Notes: generated by a model from the letters alone, not told the origin. A stretch of DNA of 64,000 nucleotides from Nephrocerus scutellatus (GCA_947095585.1 OX352763.1:116787908-116851907), one strand, 5' to 3'; positions 1-12,330 are shown, numbered from the stretch's first letter. Numbers and translations are program-made.

Positions 1-7
1 CTACATC

Positions 8-89
8 GCATAACAGATTCTGTTGTAGGGAAGTTACTTTCAAGTACGACAGCTTGTAAGTAACTGCCCGACAACAGAATCTGGTATGC
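8..89. other. 82-nt near-perfect hairpin (pre-miRNA-like or tiny MITE)
   Basis: Bases 8-44 pair with 53-89 around an 8-base loop (45-52). By hand, 33 of 37 positions pair; the four exceptions (13/84, 27/70, 31/66, 40/57) are isolated single mismatches with no bulge. Length, small loop and spaced mismatches are those of an insect microRNA precursor. A short palindromic transposon relic is the main alternative. I do not recognise a mature miRNA and cannot decide the strand. Confidence 0.55.
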
Positions 90-970
90 TTGTGTAAAAG
101 TTAACAGCTACCTCTTGTAGCAAATAGTATGACTTTTCTTTTAACGAAGTAAAATTACGTATCCAAACATTCATCCGCATTCACTGTCGTCGGAAAAAAA
201 TAAGAAATTAAAGATTTAACGTAAATAAATACATATATGTATATGTTTTTCTGTTCTGTGTACATAGTTTATCGTACACGCAATGGCTTGTATTGTATGT
301 TGTGTTGACCGTAATTTAAGATATCTGTGGTAATGGCATAGCACCATTTTTTTAAAATTTGCGCACGCGTAATGGGGTTCTCGAGGGCGTTAGGAATAAG
401 GAGGAGAAAAGAGGAACTTGTGTTTTGAATGCTTGTGAATCGTAACGACGTGGAAAAACAGATCTTGGCAAAGCATTCCACATACGTGTAGAACGGCTAA
501 AGAACGAATCTCTTAACTTTATGATGATCATTTAGAGCGCGACGAGTATTGCAGCAGGGGACAGGATTATGTTTTGGAATCTTTGAATTCTACTCGATTG
601 TGTTCTTCCCATTTTATTATGATGCCCACATGCGAAGTTGACGGACGTTTCTTAAACTTATATGGGGAGCTGAGAGTACTGTCGTCGGCGAAAGAATGAA
701 TTGAATTAGAAGTAATAGACAAAATATCTGAGTTTCGGAGACAGCACAGGACCCAGCATTAATGTGATGCGGTCCAAATGAAAGCTTCAAATGCAATGAA
801 GCCGTTTTTTATCAACTCCATAAGTACGTATTTTAGACAAAAGATCTTGATGCCAGTCACTGTTAAATGCCTTGGAAATAGCGAGTGCAAAAAAACTAGT
901 GCAAAGACCGGTTCCACTGATCGGTGAGATATACCATCAAATCACCAGTAGAACCGTACTGCCGCTCACT
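90..970. other. no gene recognised
   Basis: AT-rich intergenic sequence with only short, unrecognised open frames on either strand. No splice-bounded conserved exon, RNA gene or repeat unit was identified here. Confidence 0.5.
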
Positions 971-974
971 AAGC

Positions 975-2765
975 ATTTCGTTAGTTTCAAAATCGTAAAA
1001 ATATCCACAAAGCCACGTGGGTATCTCCTGATGAAGCCACTCGCAACCAGATAGACCACGTGTTGATAGACCGCCGCCACAACCCGAACCTGATGACGGT
1101 ACGAACGTACCGAGGTGGCAACGTCAACTCGGACCACTATCTTGTTGGTATGGTGCTCCAAGCGCGGATTGCATCATCAAGAAAGACAGCGTTAGGAAAT
1201 TAGGGAGACAAAAAGACGAGATGTCTATACACGCGTGTCTAAAACGACTGCAGATCATACAAATGCGGAAACACAGAATCTGGCAATTCATTCCACATAA
1301 CTATCGGTTAAAGAAGGAATCTCTGAATTGGTTAGTACGACCGAAGATAGCCTTAATGGTGGACCCGTGAGCTCGAGTTGAGGCACGGCTATTACGGATG
1401 GGTTGAAGAATGGGCAGGATGCATTTAGATATTTCTTTTGAACACCGCTTGTGGAAGAAGCGATAAAACATTAAATAGTCATTAGTACTGCTGACTCCAT
1501 CTTAGGCAGTAGTCGTAGAGATCGGAACGACTGGTTCGATGACGAATGTAAGCTAGCGACTAAACGTAAGAATGTTGCGTACCGAGCAATGCAACAGTCT
1601 CATAGAACGCGGGCACGCAAAGATGAATATTAAGAGCTGGGAAGATATGAAAAACAGTTCACCGGCGAAAGAAAGCAACCTGGGAGAAGAACCACGTTCG
1701 TGAACTTGAACAGTACAGACCGCACCAGGCGCGGAAGTTCTAACAAAGAGTCCACTCATGACGCAATATACACCGAGTTGCACATACTGCAAAGACAAAG
1801 AGGGTAATCTGATCACCGAACTTAAAGGCATCTTAGAGAGATCTTGGAAGAGCACTTTCATGATTTCCTAAATGGCCAGTTAACTGAGGAATTCGAGGCG
1901 CCACCAATGACCGAAGACCATACTATGCTGCCGCTACCAAGCATAGACGAAGTTAGCAGAGCGATAAATCGGCTAAAAATAATAAGGCCCCAGGATCTGA
2001 TGGAATCCCAGCGGAACTGATAAAAATAGGAGGCCACACATTACACCAAGCAATTTATGAAATAATAGTGCAAGTATGGGAGGAGCGAAGCCAGAAGACT
2101 GGCGAAGAGGCATCCTGTGCCCGATACATAAGAAGGGAGATATCACAAAATGCAGCAATTATCGTGGTATAACGTTATTGAGTACCGCGTATAAGATTTT
2201 CTCCTCTATCCTTCAAGACAGGATAGCCCCATACGCTAAAATCATCATTGGTCCATACCAGTGTGGCTTCATCACAGGCAATTCAACAACTGATCAGATT
2301 TACACCTTTAGGCAGATGATGGAAAAATGTCTAGAGTTTCAAAACACACTACACCATCTTTTTACAGACTTTAAAGCCGCCTATGATAGCATAGCCAGAG
2401 TAGAATTTTATAAAGCCATGAGAGAATTCGGCATCCCAAATAAACTGACAGGTTGATCATGACCAATGTTATAAGCCAAGTAAAAATATTCGGATCGGGC
2501 TCCGACAAAGGGATGGACTGGCCTGCGTCCTCTTCAACCTGGTGTTGGAGATAGTGATCAGAGACTCTGACGTAACGGCGAGAGAAACAATCCTCTATAA
2601 GTTCATTCAGATACTGGCTTACGCAGACGACATCGACACCGTTGGTAGAAACCAAACAGCTGCACAGGAAGCTTCATCCAGATTGAGCGGCACGAAATCT
2701 GGAGCTGCACATAAGCCACGTGTGCGTGTAGAAGATCGACCATTGGTCCCTCAAATCAAATAGTG
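975..2765 (+). mobile_element. RTE-clade LINE, broken copy
   Basis: A decayed RTE-type non-LTR retrotransposon reading rightwards. Around 1010-1200 one frame gives the end of the endonuclease, with NQIDHVLID, VRTYRG and SDHYLVGMVL, closed by a stop. From 2076 to 2456 the reverse transcriptase fingers and palm are open: HKKGD, NYRGITLLSTAYKIFSSIL, YQCGF and a DFKAAYDS palm motif. At 2542-2700 the continuation shows an AYADDID catalytic motif in another frame. Stops and frameshifts separate the parts and 5' and 3' ends are missing, so it cannot be active. Similar copies lie at 13960-15640 and 51780-52930 on the opposite strand. Confidence 0.85.
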
Positions 2766-2769
2766 GACC

Positions 2770-4195
2770 GCGAATTTGAAGTAGTGCAGCATGAACAGGC
2801 CAGTACCCACTTGTGGATCCAAATAGGATGATGAACTGTTGGTCATCAGTATACCAATCAATTGCCCAGGTCTCAGGGACACCGACTTTATAGTTAGACG
2901 AAGAAAAATTGTTAGAGACACCAACTTCGTTGTTGGATTTAAGGTATTTAAACTTGCTCATACACGCATGTACTAATAGAAGCCTAAAGTCATGCAATGC
3001 TTTTTTGTGGATTCTAGTGAATGTGAATGATAGTAACAACAATGATGATGCAACTCTTTCAGTGATTCTCAAACTTTTAATTATCAATAGAGAATTATTA
3101 TTATTTCAATTAAATTACAAAATACAAACTATGTAGTATACTACATTTGAATGAGAGTGATTTTAAAATAACAACGGGCGACTTCTTAAATGCTTCTTGT
3201 CCAAAAAACGTCAACTCGGCTGTATTGTGTTCGCCTAGAAAAGCATTAAATAATATACAGTTTTAAAATTAAAAAAAAAATAATGAAATTACAACACTTC
3301 TCTTATATATTTCTGCATTTCCCCATCACAACAAACAACATACTGCGGCCTTCAGGTCATAATGCGTGCGACTAACAATGAAAAACTGTAAATATAAAGA
3401 AAAAATAAATAAATAAAAATATGAATCGCAATGCAAAAGATAATTTTTCAACAATAAACACTGAATATTTGTCCGTTTTAATTTTATTACGAATTTCAGA
3501 TAGTGAGTGTTGGCAGTCGGTCGTAGTAAAATCGATTTCTTCATCGAAAATCGTAAACGAAATTCGCGCGTATATTGTTGGTGGTGGGCAGTAATCAGTT
3601 TCTTAAATTTTTACTTTTTATTTAAACCGCAAAAAATCTAGTAAGTGTTTTAGAAAATAGTAAAAAATTAATCTCAAGTAAATCTATGCCTACATATAAA
3701 CGACGCAGCTCGTTTGCCTGTGCAAGGTGGCAAAGAAGTAACTCACTACTGCATCTGAGTTGTGGTGTACAAAGGTTAATCTTTGTGTTCAAAGCAAAGT
3801 TCCGACATTATTTTTAGAATAACTAATTCATTATTTTATTGTGCGTCGGCAAAAATTGCTTTATTTATGCAAAGTCATAAAAACAAACCCAAGCTTTGTT
3901 CTTGCCCTAAAAACCATTACGCATCCCGTGATAGATTATAAACTAAGGGATGTGATTGGTGTAATTGTCTGCAGCTGTCTTCTGTGTAGTTGAGTTACTT
4001 TTTTTTTTCTACACTCCTATAGGAATATTTTTTTAAAGCGATCTAGTATAAACTAAGAAGCAAATTGTTTTTAACTTAACAGCTTAACAATGTATATAGT
4101 ACTTATCCTCTGAAAGACATAAATGGTTTCACTCTTTTTAGTCTTCTGACCGTGTCATCATTGTCCAGGAGCTGTCCAGGAGTTATAAACAAGGT
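2770..4195. other. no gene recognised
   Basis: AT-rich sequence with A- and T-runs between two LINE fragments. Open frames are short and carry no motif I recognise. Confidence 0.5.
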
Positions 4196-4199
4196 CCTT

Positions 4200-5640
4200 T
4201 AGTTATTTGAGCTGGCCGGGACGAAATCTATAGCGTATGCAGATGACGTGGTGATTTTTGTGTCAGGACAGTACCCTTGTGTGATTAGTGAAGTCATGGA
4301 AAGGGCTTTAGAGAAGGTTAGCTCCTGGACTACCAGTTGTGGCCCGGGTGTTAAATCTTGGAAAACTTAAATGGTACTTTTCACCGCTAAGTTCAAAATA
4401 CCGGTTTTTGCCCTACCGAAGCTTACTGGCCAGAGACTTACACTTACCTCTGAGGCTAAATATCTCGGTTTGATCCTCGATAGGAAACTAAGCTGGAAGT
4501 TAAACATAGAATTCAGGGTTAAAAAAGCATATATGTATTGCCTAATACGCCTGTAATAAAACCATCGGTAAGAAATGGGGCCTGCAGCTCCCTGTTTTGC
4601 TAGTGCGGCTGTACATAGCGGTTATACGACCCATTCTTACCTATGGTATGTTAGTCTGGTGGCCGGCGATTGATAAAAAGTACAATGCAATCAAGCTAGG
4701 TAGAATACAAAGATCAACAACTGTTGGAATAACTGGTGCACTAAGGTCTTGCCCTACCAATGCTCTCAATACAATTTTACACTTATTACCTCCCGACCTA
4801 TATATTAAATACGTTGCTACGTGCAGAGCTGTCCGTCTCAGAGAATCTGGGTGGTTTGTTAGCAAACCGTACGGGCACTACAATTTACTACAGTTGTTAT
4901 CAAAGGATATGATACCATCCTCAACTGACTACTGCATTCCTAAATTTTGTCGTTGAGTTTCCGACTAGAGAAAGTTGAAAGAACGAAGGAATTTTGGGGC
5001 TTTTTGACGTGACTCTATTCACCGACAGGTCCAAGATGAGTATGCATTTGCATATTGCATATGCGTGGACAGCCAATCCGCAATCAGACCCATTACTGAA
5101 TTGGCTTCAGTAAGCCAAATCATGGACCTAACCATAGTGTGGGTGCCGGGTCACAGCGTCATTGATGAAAACGAGAAAGCGAATGTACTGGCGAAGAAGG
5201 GCGTAACATTGGACGTCGACCACATGAAGAGATTGTGCTGTCTATTGAGCTCCGTCAGAGCAAGCTTCCTCACATTCCAAGTGGAATGACTTGACCAACT
5301 GCTCTACTTCGAGGGCGATATGAACTAACTACAATAAAAACAAATCCACCGAGCTGATCTCAATCATCAATAACGGAAAGATATTTCCAGAGCAGTGGCT
5401 GTTATCACTGGCAACTGGCCGATGGGCAGCCAAGCTGCCAAACTGGGAATTACGCACAATACTTTTTGCAGAACCTGCAGGGATGTCAATGAGAGGGAAA
5501 CTCTCATCCATTATCTCTGCAACTGTCCAGCCCTGGCGGGTTTCCGACTCCATAAATTGGATACAGCCCGTCTCCACCAGTTTACCACCCAGTGAATTCC
5601 TTTCGATGAGAAGATAATGGCTGAGCGTCTGTAAGACTCG
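4200..5640 (+). mobile_element. LOA/I-group LINE with RNase H, broken
   Basis: The 3' half of a non-LTR retrotransposon with an RNase H domain. Near 4220-4260 the frame reads SIAYADDVVIFVSGQ, the catalytic YADD of the reverse transcriptase. 4371-4556 gives the thumb region with KYLGLILDRKLSW; 4597-4956 gives VIRPILTYGMLVWWP and GRIQRS. RNase H remnants (VDSQSAI, VWVPGHS) lie at 5065-5290, and a Cys-rich tail (TFCRTC, HYLCNCPAL) at 5395-5595. Frames change and stops interrupt; the 5' half is absent. The RNase H is what separates this group from the RTE and CR1-like copies nearby. Confidence 0.8.
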
Positions 5641-5734
5641 GTTGAGATGAGGTACGGGTACACGTTAGTTACCTCGTTTACGTCTGTCTTGGTTGTCTAG
5701 TATTATACTGTCAGGGAAAACACTTTATGCACTC

Positions 5735-6075
5735 TTAGTTCATGTGGGGATTTTCTGTACTCCAAATGATGCAATCGTGTTTATTTACCCGTTATGCCGC
5801 TGTATTGAAACGTGGCTTTGTCATAAAGAACCCAACAATAGGGTCTATGTGCGTCATTTCTAATTACACTTCTACAGATCGTATACGAGCAATTTTATCA
5901 GCGTCAGAAAGGGCCTGTATCATTTGAATGTGGTGCGGCTTTATTCCCAGATCGAGGTGGAGAATTCTTAAGACACTTGTACGCACGATTCCGGTTTCCA
6001 ATGCTAATATAGTACTTGACTTTCTTGGTCTCCTAATTATTGTGCTTTATGATGTTATCTTCCGTTCGAATATTT
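5735..6075 (-). mobile_element. Tc1/mariner-superfamily transposase fragment
   Basis: The minus strand translates, with stops, to a helix-turn-helix-like stretch (RRPRKSSTILALETGI, LRILHLDLGIKPHHIQ) followed by FMTKPRFN and IWSTENPH. This order is that of the arthropod Tc1-like transposases also seen at 36110-37385 (-) and 57300-57720 (+). The aspartate expected near FSDEAHF is not preserved and no inverted repeats were found. Confidence 0.6.
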
Positions 6076-6140
6076 CTTGGACGTCCACTGTTTTCGTTAG
6101 TCATTGGCTACAGACCCGGTACGTAAACGGCCCTAACCAC

Positions 6141-6870
6141 TGAGCTGCTCACAGAATTTCAGCTCTCCAGGTCGTGTGACGGATGGTTAAAAAGAATCCC
6201 AAAATAGTCGACCAGGTCGGGCCTATTTCAATGATTAAGCCATTTTCTACGTATCACCCGCGTTACTCGCGACACGCGTCAGACGCGGGATCTAAGAAAT
6301 GACCCTGGACACTGAGCTGCTCACAGAATTTCAGCTCTCCAGGTCGTGTAAAGGGTGGTTAAAAAGGACCCCCAAATAGTCGACCAGGTCGGGCCTATTT
6401 CAAAGATTAAGCTATTTTCCATCCATCACATGCGTCACTCGCGAGACGCGTCATACGCGGGATCTTAGAAATGACGCTGGACACTGATCTGCTCACAGAA
6501 TTTCAGCTCTCCAGGTCGTGTGACGGATGGTTAAAAAGAACCCCAAAATAGTCGACCAGGTTGGGCCTATTTCAAAGATTAAGCCATTTTCCAGGCATCA
6601 CACGCGTTATACGCTGGATATTAGACATGACCCTTAACACTGAGCTGCTCACAGAATTTCAGCTCTCTAGGTCGTGTGAAAGGTGGTTAAAAAGAACCCC
6701 CAAATAGTCGAACAGGTCGGGCCTATTTCAAAGATTAAGCCATTTTCCACGCATCACACGCGTCATTCGCGACACGCGTAATACGCGGGATCTTAGACAT
6801 GACCCTTGACACTGAGCTGCTCACAAGGTGGTGGTGTGGAAGGTGGTTTAAAAGGACCTTAAAGAAGTCG
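6141..6870 (+). repeat. 172-bp tandem satellite array, about 4.3 units
   Basis: The motif TGAGCTGCTCACAG starts units at 6141, 6313, 6485 (one change), 6641 and 6813, giving periods of 172, 172, 156 and 172 bases. Each unit also carries AATTTCAGCTCTCC, AGGTCGTGTG, a GGTTAAAAAG stretch, AGTCGACCAGG and a CG-rich segment with ACGCGT-type palindromes. The last unit degrades near 6830. Diverged relatives lie at 22620-22990 (inverted) and 41150-41590 (same orientation). Confidence 0.9.
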
Positions 6871-8465
6871 AAAAAACCGACAGACGGTAAAAGTTAAAGT
6901 TAAATAAAAGTTTTGAAAAACCCTCAATAGTTACTGCTAAGACTGCCAATAGTTGTTTTGATAGAGAATAGAGATCATCAGTTTATCAGTGATGACTGAT
7001 GACAGATGACTAACTCTTTTCTATTTCCTCTCGCTATCTCTTTCAAAAATGATTGTGCTTCAAAACATTATGGTTCACGCGAGTCAGTCAGTGTCACATC
7101 TCGAGTCTATTGTCGAATTTTCTTTTTTTCTTTGTGTCTGTCAAGCGTTGAGAGTAAGCAATAATTTATAAACAAAGTGTAGTTTTTCGCAACCATATAT
7201 TTATATTTATTGCGTCGTATGCTTGGCTATAGGACGTTCACTATTCGGTTAGTAAAAAGGTACAATGTTATACACATACAAAAAAAAACACAAAAATTGA
7301 TTTGCTAATCTTTTGCTGAATTTACGGTTTATTCACAAAAAAACTGAAGACTACCTATAACATCGTTCATTTTAATTCGTAATTGAGATCTTCCTTCCAT
7401 ATGACAACACTACATTTTAACTGCAATTCTTTGTAATAACACGTGATTGAGTACAAGTAACGCGATCCTTTGTTGTGAATTTCATTTTTTGCTAAACAAA
7501 TGCTCATCAAATTTTATGCAATCCCAAACATAATTCGGGAAAGTTATTGAGCTCAGAAGTGGTACCACTTTCGATTGGACGACTCATATTATAATGTTTT
7601 CTGTAGTACTCGCAATTAAAAAAAAAATTTACGCTGCATAAGCGTAAGCGTATTATTATCGTACATCCATGGTAGGTAATGGTTTACTCATCATGCATAT
7701 GTTTGCATACCTACGCGCTACCCTACAAATCACCCATTGTCCACTGATTTGGCGTAGGTCATTGCATTTTGGTAAATTTGGATTACTCATGTCGTGTTGT
7801 ATTTGTTTTTTGCTTTGTTTTTGGTCATCCCTATTATTATTGTCTATAGTCTTTACATAGTGGTGTGACAGTGGATATTTCTGCCGGAACGCCTGTTTAA
7901 GTTCTTTGACCACAGCCACTACTGATTGTGTGAATTGGGATCTTCTCACGGTGTACGTAATGTGATTGAACGCAGCTGGATCAGGCATTTGTTGGAGATA
8001 TCAAATTTGATTACAAATAATTATTTGCATGCATACTCGTCTCGTAAATACTTAATATGTGAGTTGTGTTTTGTTTGCGCTGCATTTGAAATTGAATTTG
8101 ATTGTTTTTTGGGGTATGTTAATGTTAATGAATTATCCGTTTAAAATGACAGTAATATTCAGTGGTTGGGTGTTTTGATAATTTCCGGTTGCCTTTTAAC
8201 GTGACAACGGATCACTCTACATGGAATAAAGGGTACACGTCCAGAAAGTTAAATATTGAATTTCACACTTTTTCATGTGTCTTGCTAATGTCCTATCCGC
8301 CTGTAAGACACTGTTATAAGACACTGTTAACTTAACTTTTATGTCCCATGTTAAGTAAATTTTATGTCACTATGTTATGCCTTGTTTTCTATAGTTATCT
8401 ATCTACGAGTATATATATAGCAATCAATTTTTGTGTGTCTATGCGTTAGTCATCGCAAAACAACA
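6871..8465. other. no gene recognised
   Basis: AT-rich sequence with homopolymer runs and unrecognised short frames. A 110-codon minus-strand frame at 7656-7988 is open but has no recognisable domain and no clear splice context. Confidence 0.45.
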
Positions 8466-8469
8466 AAAA

Positions 8470-9670
8470 AAACAACATGCAATGTGCCTTATGCTACATG
8501 CAACGTGCTTCATGCTACATGCAACATTCAACATTCCACGTGCGAAATGTACATGTAGGGTGACTGACAAGAAGTGTTACCAAAACAAAACGCCACAGAA
8601 TTTTTATTTTTTATTAAATCAAAGTAAAAAATGTTCACAAATATTTAAATTTTCGAATTGCGTTAGCAGTTTTCGATTTGGCCACCCTTAGCCGCGATTA
8701 TGGCTTTCAAACGGCCGACAAAGATATTGCATGCAGCACGAAAGTGGCTCTGCGGTATTTTGGACCATTCCCGGCGAAGCGTTTGCTTGAGATGATCGAA
8801 ACTTTGGTATTTTTTTGCCCCAACCTTGCTCTTCAAAATACCCCAAACTGAGAGATCTAGCGGATTTCCATCCGGTGAATTTGATAGCAATTGGGCAGTG
8901 GAAATGAACCGCGGAACGTTGTTTCTCAGCCAATTTTGATTGACGCGCGCTTTATGACTCGAGTCGTGTTGAAATGTCCAGGCTCTGCTGCCGAAATGTT
9001 TTTGTGCCCAAGGCTTCAACGCTCCCTCCAACACATGATCCCGATAAATTTGAGCGTTTATCTTCCAAAAAAACGAGCGGTGAACGGCTTTCGGCTGGGT
9101 TCGAGGGGCAATTTGTTGGTCCAAATTTTGAGTAGAACGACCGGGCAAGTAAATCCGGTCGTACATCCGGTGCTTGTTCACATATTGCTCAATAACGAGA
9201 AAAAATCGGAGAAAACCAAATTCGGCAAATCGCCACTTTCGTGCAAGCGTAACAACTCCTTTGCTCTTTCCACTCTAACTTTTTTTTGAGCATCGGTGAG
9301 ACCATGCGTTTTTTGGAATTTTAAGGCTTTTAGTAAAGTTGGTAACACTTCGTGTCAGTCGTGTCGTATCTAACACGGAATATATAATATGCACTATCCA
9401 ATATGCAACATGCAACATGCTTCATGCTACATACAATAGGCAGTATACAACATGTACTATGCTAGATACAATATGCTACTTGCAAAATGCAACATGCTAC
9501 ATGCAACATTCAGCATGACACGTGCGACATGTCATATGCAACACCTAACTTGCAACATGCAGCGTGTAATGTGCCTCATACTATATGCCACATGCAACAC
9601 ATAATATACAACATGCAACATGCAATATGGTACATGCAACTTGAACCAAGCGATATGCAATATGCATGCA
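8470..9670 (+). repeat. 7-bp minisatellite (ATGCAAC-type), split by a mariner
   Basis: Sequence on both sides of 8556-9370 reads as consecutive heptamers such as atgcaac, atgctac, attcaac, gtgcgac and atgcaat. The left part is about 8476-8555 and the right about 9390-9670. The phase holds over dozens of units although single units differ by one or two bases. An open frame at 9487 is only a product of this periodicity. Confidence 0.85.
8556..9370 (-). mobile_element. maT-like mariner with inverted repeats, defective
   Basis: Terminal repeats are visible: 8562-8583 and 9339-9360 are inverted copies with one mismatch in 22 (core GACTGACAAGAAGTGTTACC). The minus strand encodes the C-terminal half of a DD37D (maT)-type transposase at 9181-8663: FQHDS with the second aspartate, then NSPDGNPLDLSVWGILKSK with the third, and AIIAAKGGQIE at the end. 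A frameshift near 9185 separates an upstream piece containing VFSDFF. Two residues after the second aspartate are deleted and the N-terminus is missing. At about 815 bp it is an internally deleted copy. Confidence 0.85.
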
Positions 9671-9734
9671 CCTCCCAACTAATAATTAGTGGTTGTTACC
9701 ATTTAAATCCGCGTATTAATTATTTATTTTATTG

Positions 9735-9805
9735 TATGTGATGTGATGTGATGATGCTGATGATGATGACGATGATGATGATGATGATGATGATGTATGT
9801 GATGA
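9735..9805 (+). repeat. GAT microsatellite
   Basis: A (GAT)n run with a few interruptions, beginning as tgtgatg repeats and becoming regular gatgatgatg. Confidence 0.95.
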
Positions 9806-9838
9806 GCCACGGTGCCAGTCGCAGGAATGTCCTCTCTT

Positions 9839-10060
9839 TAAAGTCTCTATATTAACTTCGTGTGCCCGTGGGTGGCGGACTGGCTGGCTGGTCAGATCTT
9901 GTGATCAGATTTTTAACCCACTTCCTAAAGCCCGAATTGATTGAAATTTTGCACACATGTGTATTTCCGGTGACAATACTTTCTTTTAAAATTTGAGAGT
10001 GATTGGCCGCGGGGTCGGGGTGCTCCCATTCAAATTTTTTCCCCGGCATCCGATTTTTTC
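9839..10060 (-). mobile_element. partial copy of the AGAGAATTT-ended repeat
   Basis: Read on the minus strand this is the right part of the element seen complete at 31616-31819 and 48090-48565. It shares GAAGTTAATATAGAGA, the GACCAGCCAGCC tract, GTGGGTTAAAAAT, and the acacatgtgtgcaaaatttc module. Its other end was not found. No coding capacity. Confidence 0.65.
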
Positions 10061-10419
10061 ATACTACCTATAATGACTGTGTTAGGTGTGCGTTTTTTAA
10101 ATTAAATTCCACACAAGTCTACAAGAAGAATAATCTTTTTTATTATTTTTGTTATCTCAGTACAATGACATCTTTGAAAATACAGAGGTGAACATAAATG
10201 GTACATACATACAGTTTCAATGGAGATAGATGAGTTCACAGGGGCAATGAAAGAACGTAATGACGTACTCTTATTTTTCAAAACTCACTAACGACAATAA
10301 GGTGAATGCTTCATGCTGACGTAATATAAACATAGATTGCTAAACCGGAAGTATTTAAGGCATGTTTTTTTTTAATATTTCTTACCTACACTGCTCCGTT
10401 GTCCACGACAATGCTCCTA

Positions 10420-10745
10420 GAAAATGCGAGCCACGCATGTCGTGATCGAGAATGATCTATCATCGGCGGTTGGTTTTCCTTATTTCGCCGAAGACTTCTG
10501 GCAAATAAATGTTTGTGTATCATTCAGAATTGACCCTTCTACGTTTCACCAGTTGCACGATTGCGACATGTCCAGTTTTTCCGAAAAAAAAACATGCGAC
10601 CATTTGCTTCAAAGTGCTTCGTGCGCGAACAACTTTTGTTGGATTTTGCTCAGATTGGAACACCCATACCGTCGACAGCTGTTTGGTTTCGTACTATACG
10701 CATATATCCAAGATTCTTTACCTGTCACGATGTTATAGGCAGCCG
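10420..10745 (-). mobile_element. mariner transposase fragment
   Basis: The minus strand gives NIVTGKESWIYAY, where the catalytic GDE is changed to GKE, then after gaps VFFGKTGHVA and EIRKTNRR. The middle aspartate motif follows as LDHD near 10460. This is the catalytic core of a SETMAR/mariner-type transposase of a different subfamily from the copies at 30790-33732. Stops and frameshifts make it a relic. Confidence 0.6.
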
Positions 10746-10924
10746 GGAAACGCTGGGTATTTTAGTATTATATAAAAAAGTCCGATGGTAACTACACGTC
10801 GGACCGTGAGTACACAATTAGAACGTTACTTCAAGTTCATTTACCTGGTTCGTCTACTAATGTATTACATACATACCATAGGGTCTGCATTGCCAGCAGG
10901 GTAAATAGTTTATCCGGACAATCT

Positions 10925-12330
10925 TTAGTCCAGTAAATGGTTCGTAGGCTCCTTCAAACCATTCAAAGCCCCCAGCGGTGATGGCATTTTTCCAGCGCTC
11001 TTACAGAGGGCAATCGATCTCATCCTGCCGGGTATGACATATAAGTTTGTTTCTCAAAATTATGGAGATACTTATTGATGTTTATATCAGAGGCTGTCTA
11101 GATACGTGTACCCCTCTACACTCAAATCAGATTGCGTACAGAAAAGCACAGATGGTGCCCCTCACTATCTAGTAAAAAAAATAGAAGGAAAGTTTCGTCC
11201 AAAGATATAGCTCTGTGTGCATTCATTGACATTGAGGGTGCTTTCGATAACACTGGATACGACTCAATAGTAAGAGCAATCTGTAGCAGAGGTATCGAGG
11301 ACTCGACCAACCAATGGATAAGGGCCATGCTTGAAAGTTATCTCTTCTATTCATAGCACGAGTGTCTGTGTCGGTGACTGCAGTTATGGTTTGTCCACAA
11401 GGAGGAGTCCTTTCTCCCCTTTTGTGGTCACTGGTCATCGACAATAGTCTATCCGATCTACATAGATCAGGTTACATCGCCATTGCCTACGCTGATAATT
11501 TGACGATTTTAATTAGTGGTAAGCACAGTACGACCATTTTAAATGTCATGCAAGGTTCTGTACTTTACGTATTAGAATGGTGTAGGAGAGAAGGACTTTC
11601 CATAAATCCTTGCAAAACCATTCTAGTGACTTTCACAAAATGACGACTGGTCAATCTAGGACCTGTTAGTATCAAAAGGCACTACTTTAAAATATTCCAG
11701 CTAAACTGGAACTCTCATATCAAGTCTTCCATCGCCTTTATGGCAGACCTTGGAGTCCTAAGTCAAAAAAGATTTATGGATGTATACTAATATGGTGAGA
11801 CCCATAAACACGTAGGTTTAGTGTCCAAAAGTACTTGAACGAACAACGGTGACTTATCTTCAGAAGCTACAAAGAATTGTCTGTCTCGGTATAACGAGTA
11901 ACTACCTAACCACAGCATATGAAGCTGTCATTGGACTTTCTTTCTTAAAAATCTTCATAAGGAAGACGGCCGCTTGATGCGCAGTTAAGCAACGGCTAGA
12001 ATACAAATACAAACCAGGTGACTTTGTGGGACACCTAAAAATTATTGACTCAATTCCCGAAAGATACATGTTATGCACTATCCCCGACATCATGGTCAGG
12101 GTGCACTGTTTCGGCAGGTTATTTGAGGTAGAAATATTGGACCGTGCACTGTGAATGCCAAGCATCACATTGGTTAAGGAGACGTATTTTCCATAAGGCA
12201 ATATATTTGTCGGCAGGTCTGTGAAACTCTGCCACTAAGGACTTACTATCCTTCACTAGGGAGGTGGTAAGTCTCTGGTTAGCTAAACCGTATGATACAA
12301 TAGATCTTTTTAGGTCGATGTGTCAGCCAT
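10925..12330 (+). mobile_element. LOA/I-group LINE, broken
   Basis: The reverse transcriptase starts near 10945 (KAPSGDGIFPALLQ), continues with [14 protein letters not shown] at 11225-11270 and CPQGGVLSPLLWSLVIDN at 11390-11450. The catalytic box here is AYADNLTIL, with the second aspartate of YADD replaced by asparagine, so it is inactive even locally. [14 protein letters not shown] follows. The thumb and connection region after 11640 is riddled with stops. An inverted fragment of the same family lies at 13500-13960. Confidence 0.8.

Noticed and set aside
6141..6870. CRISPR array
   Set aside because: Units are 172 bases and homogeneous throughout with no repeat/spacer pattern; the DNA is animal.
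7656..7988. 110-codon minus-strand open frame
   Set aside because: No domain, no homologue I recognise, no exon signals that extend it; such frames occur by chance in 64 kb.
9487..9741. 84-codon frame with repeated MQHAT-like residues
   Set aside because: It is the translation of the 7-base minisatellite, not a gene.
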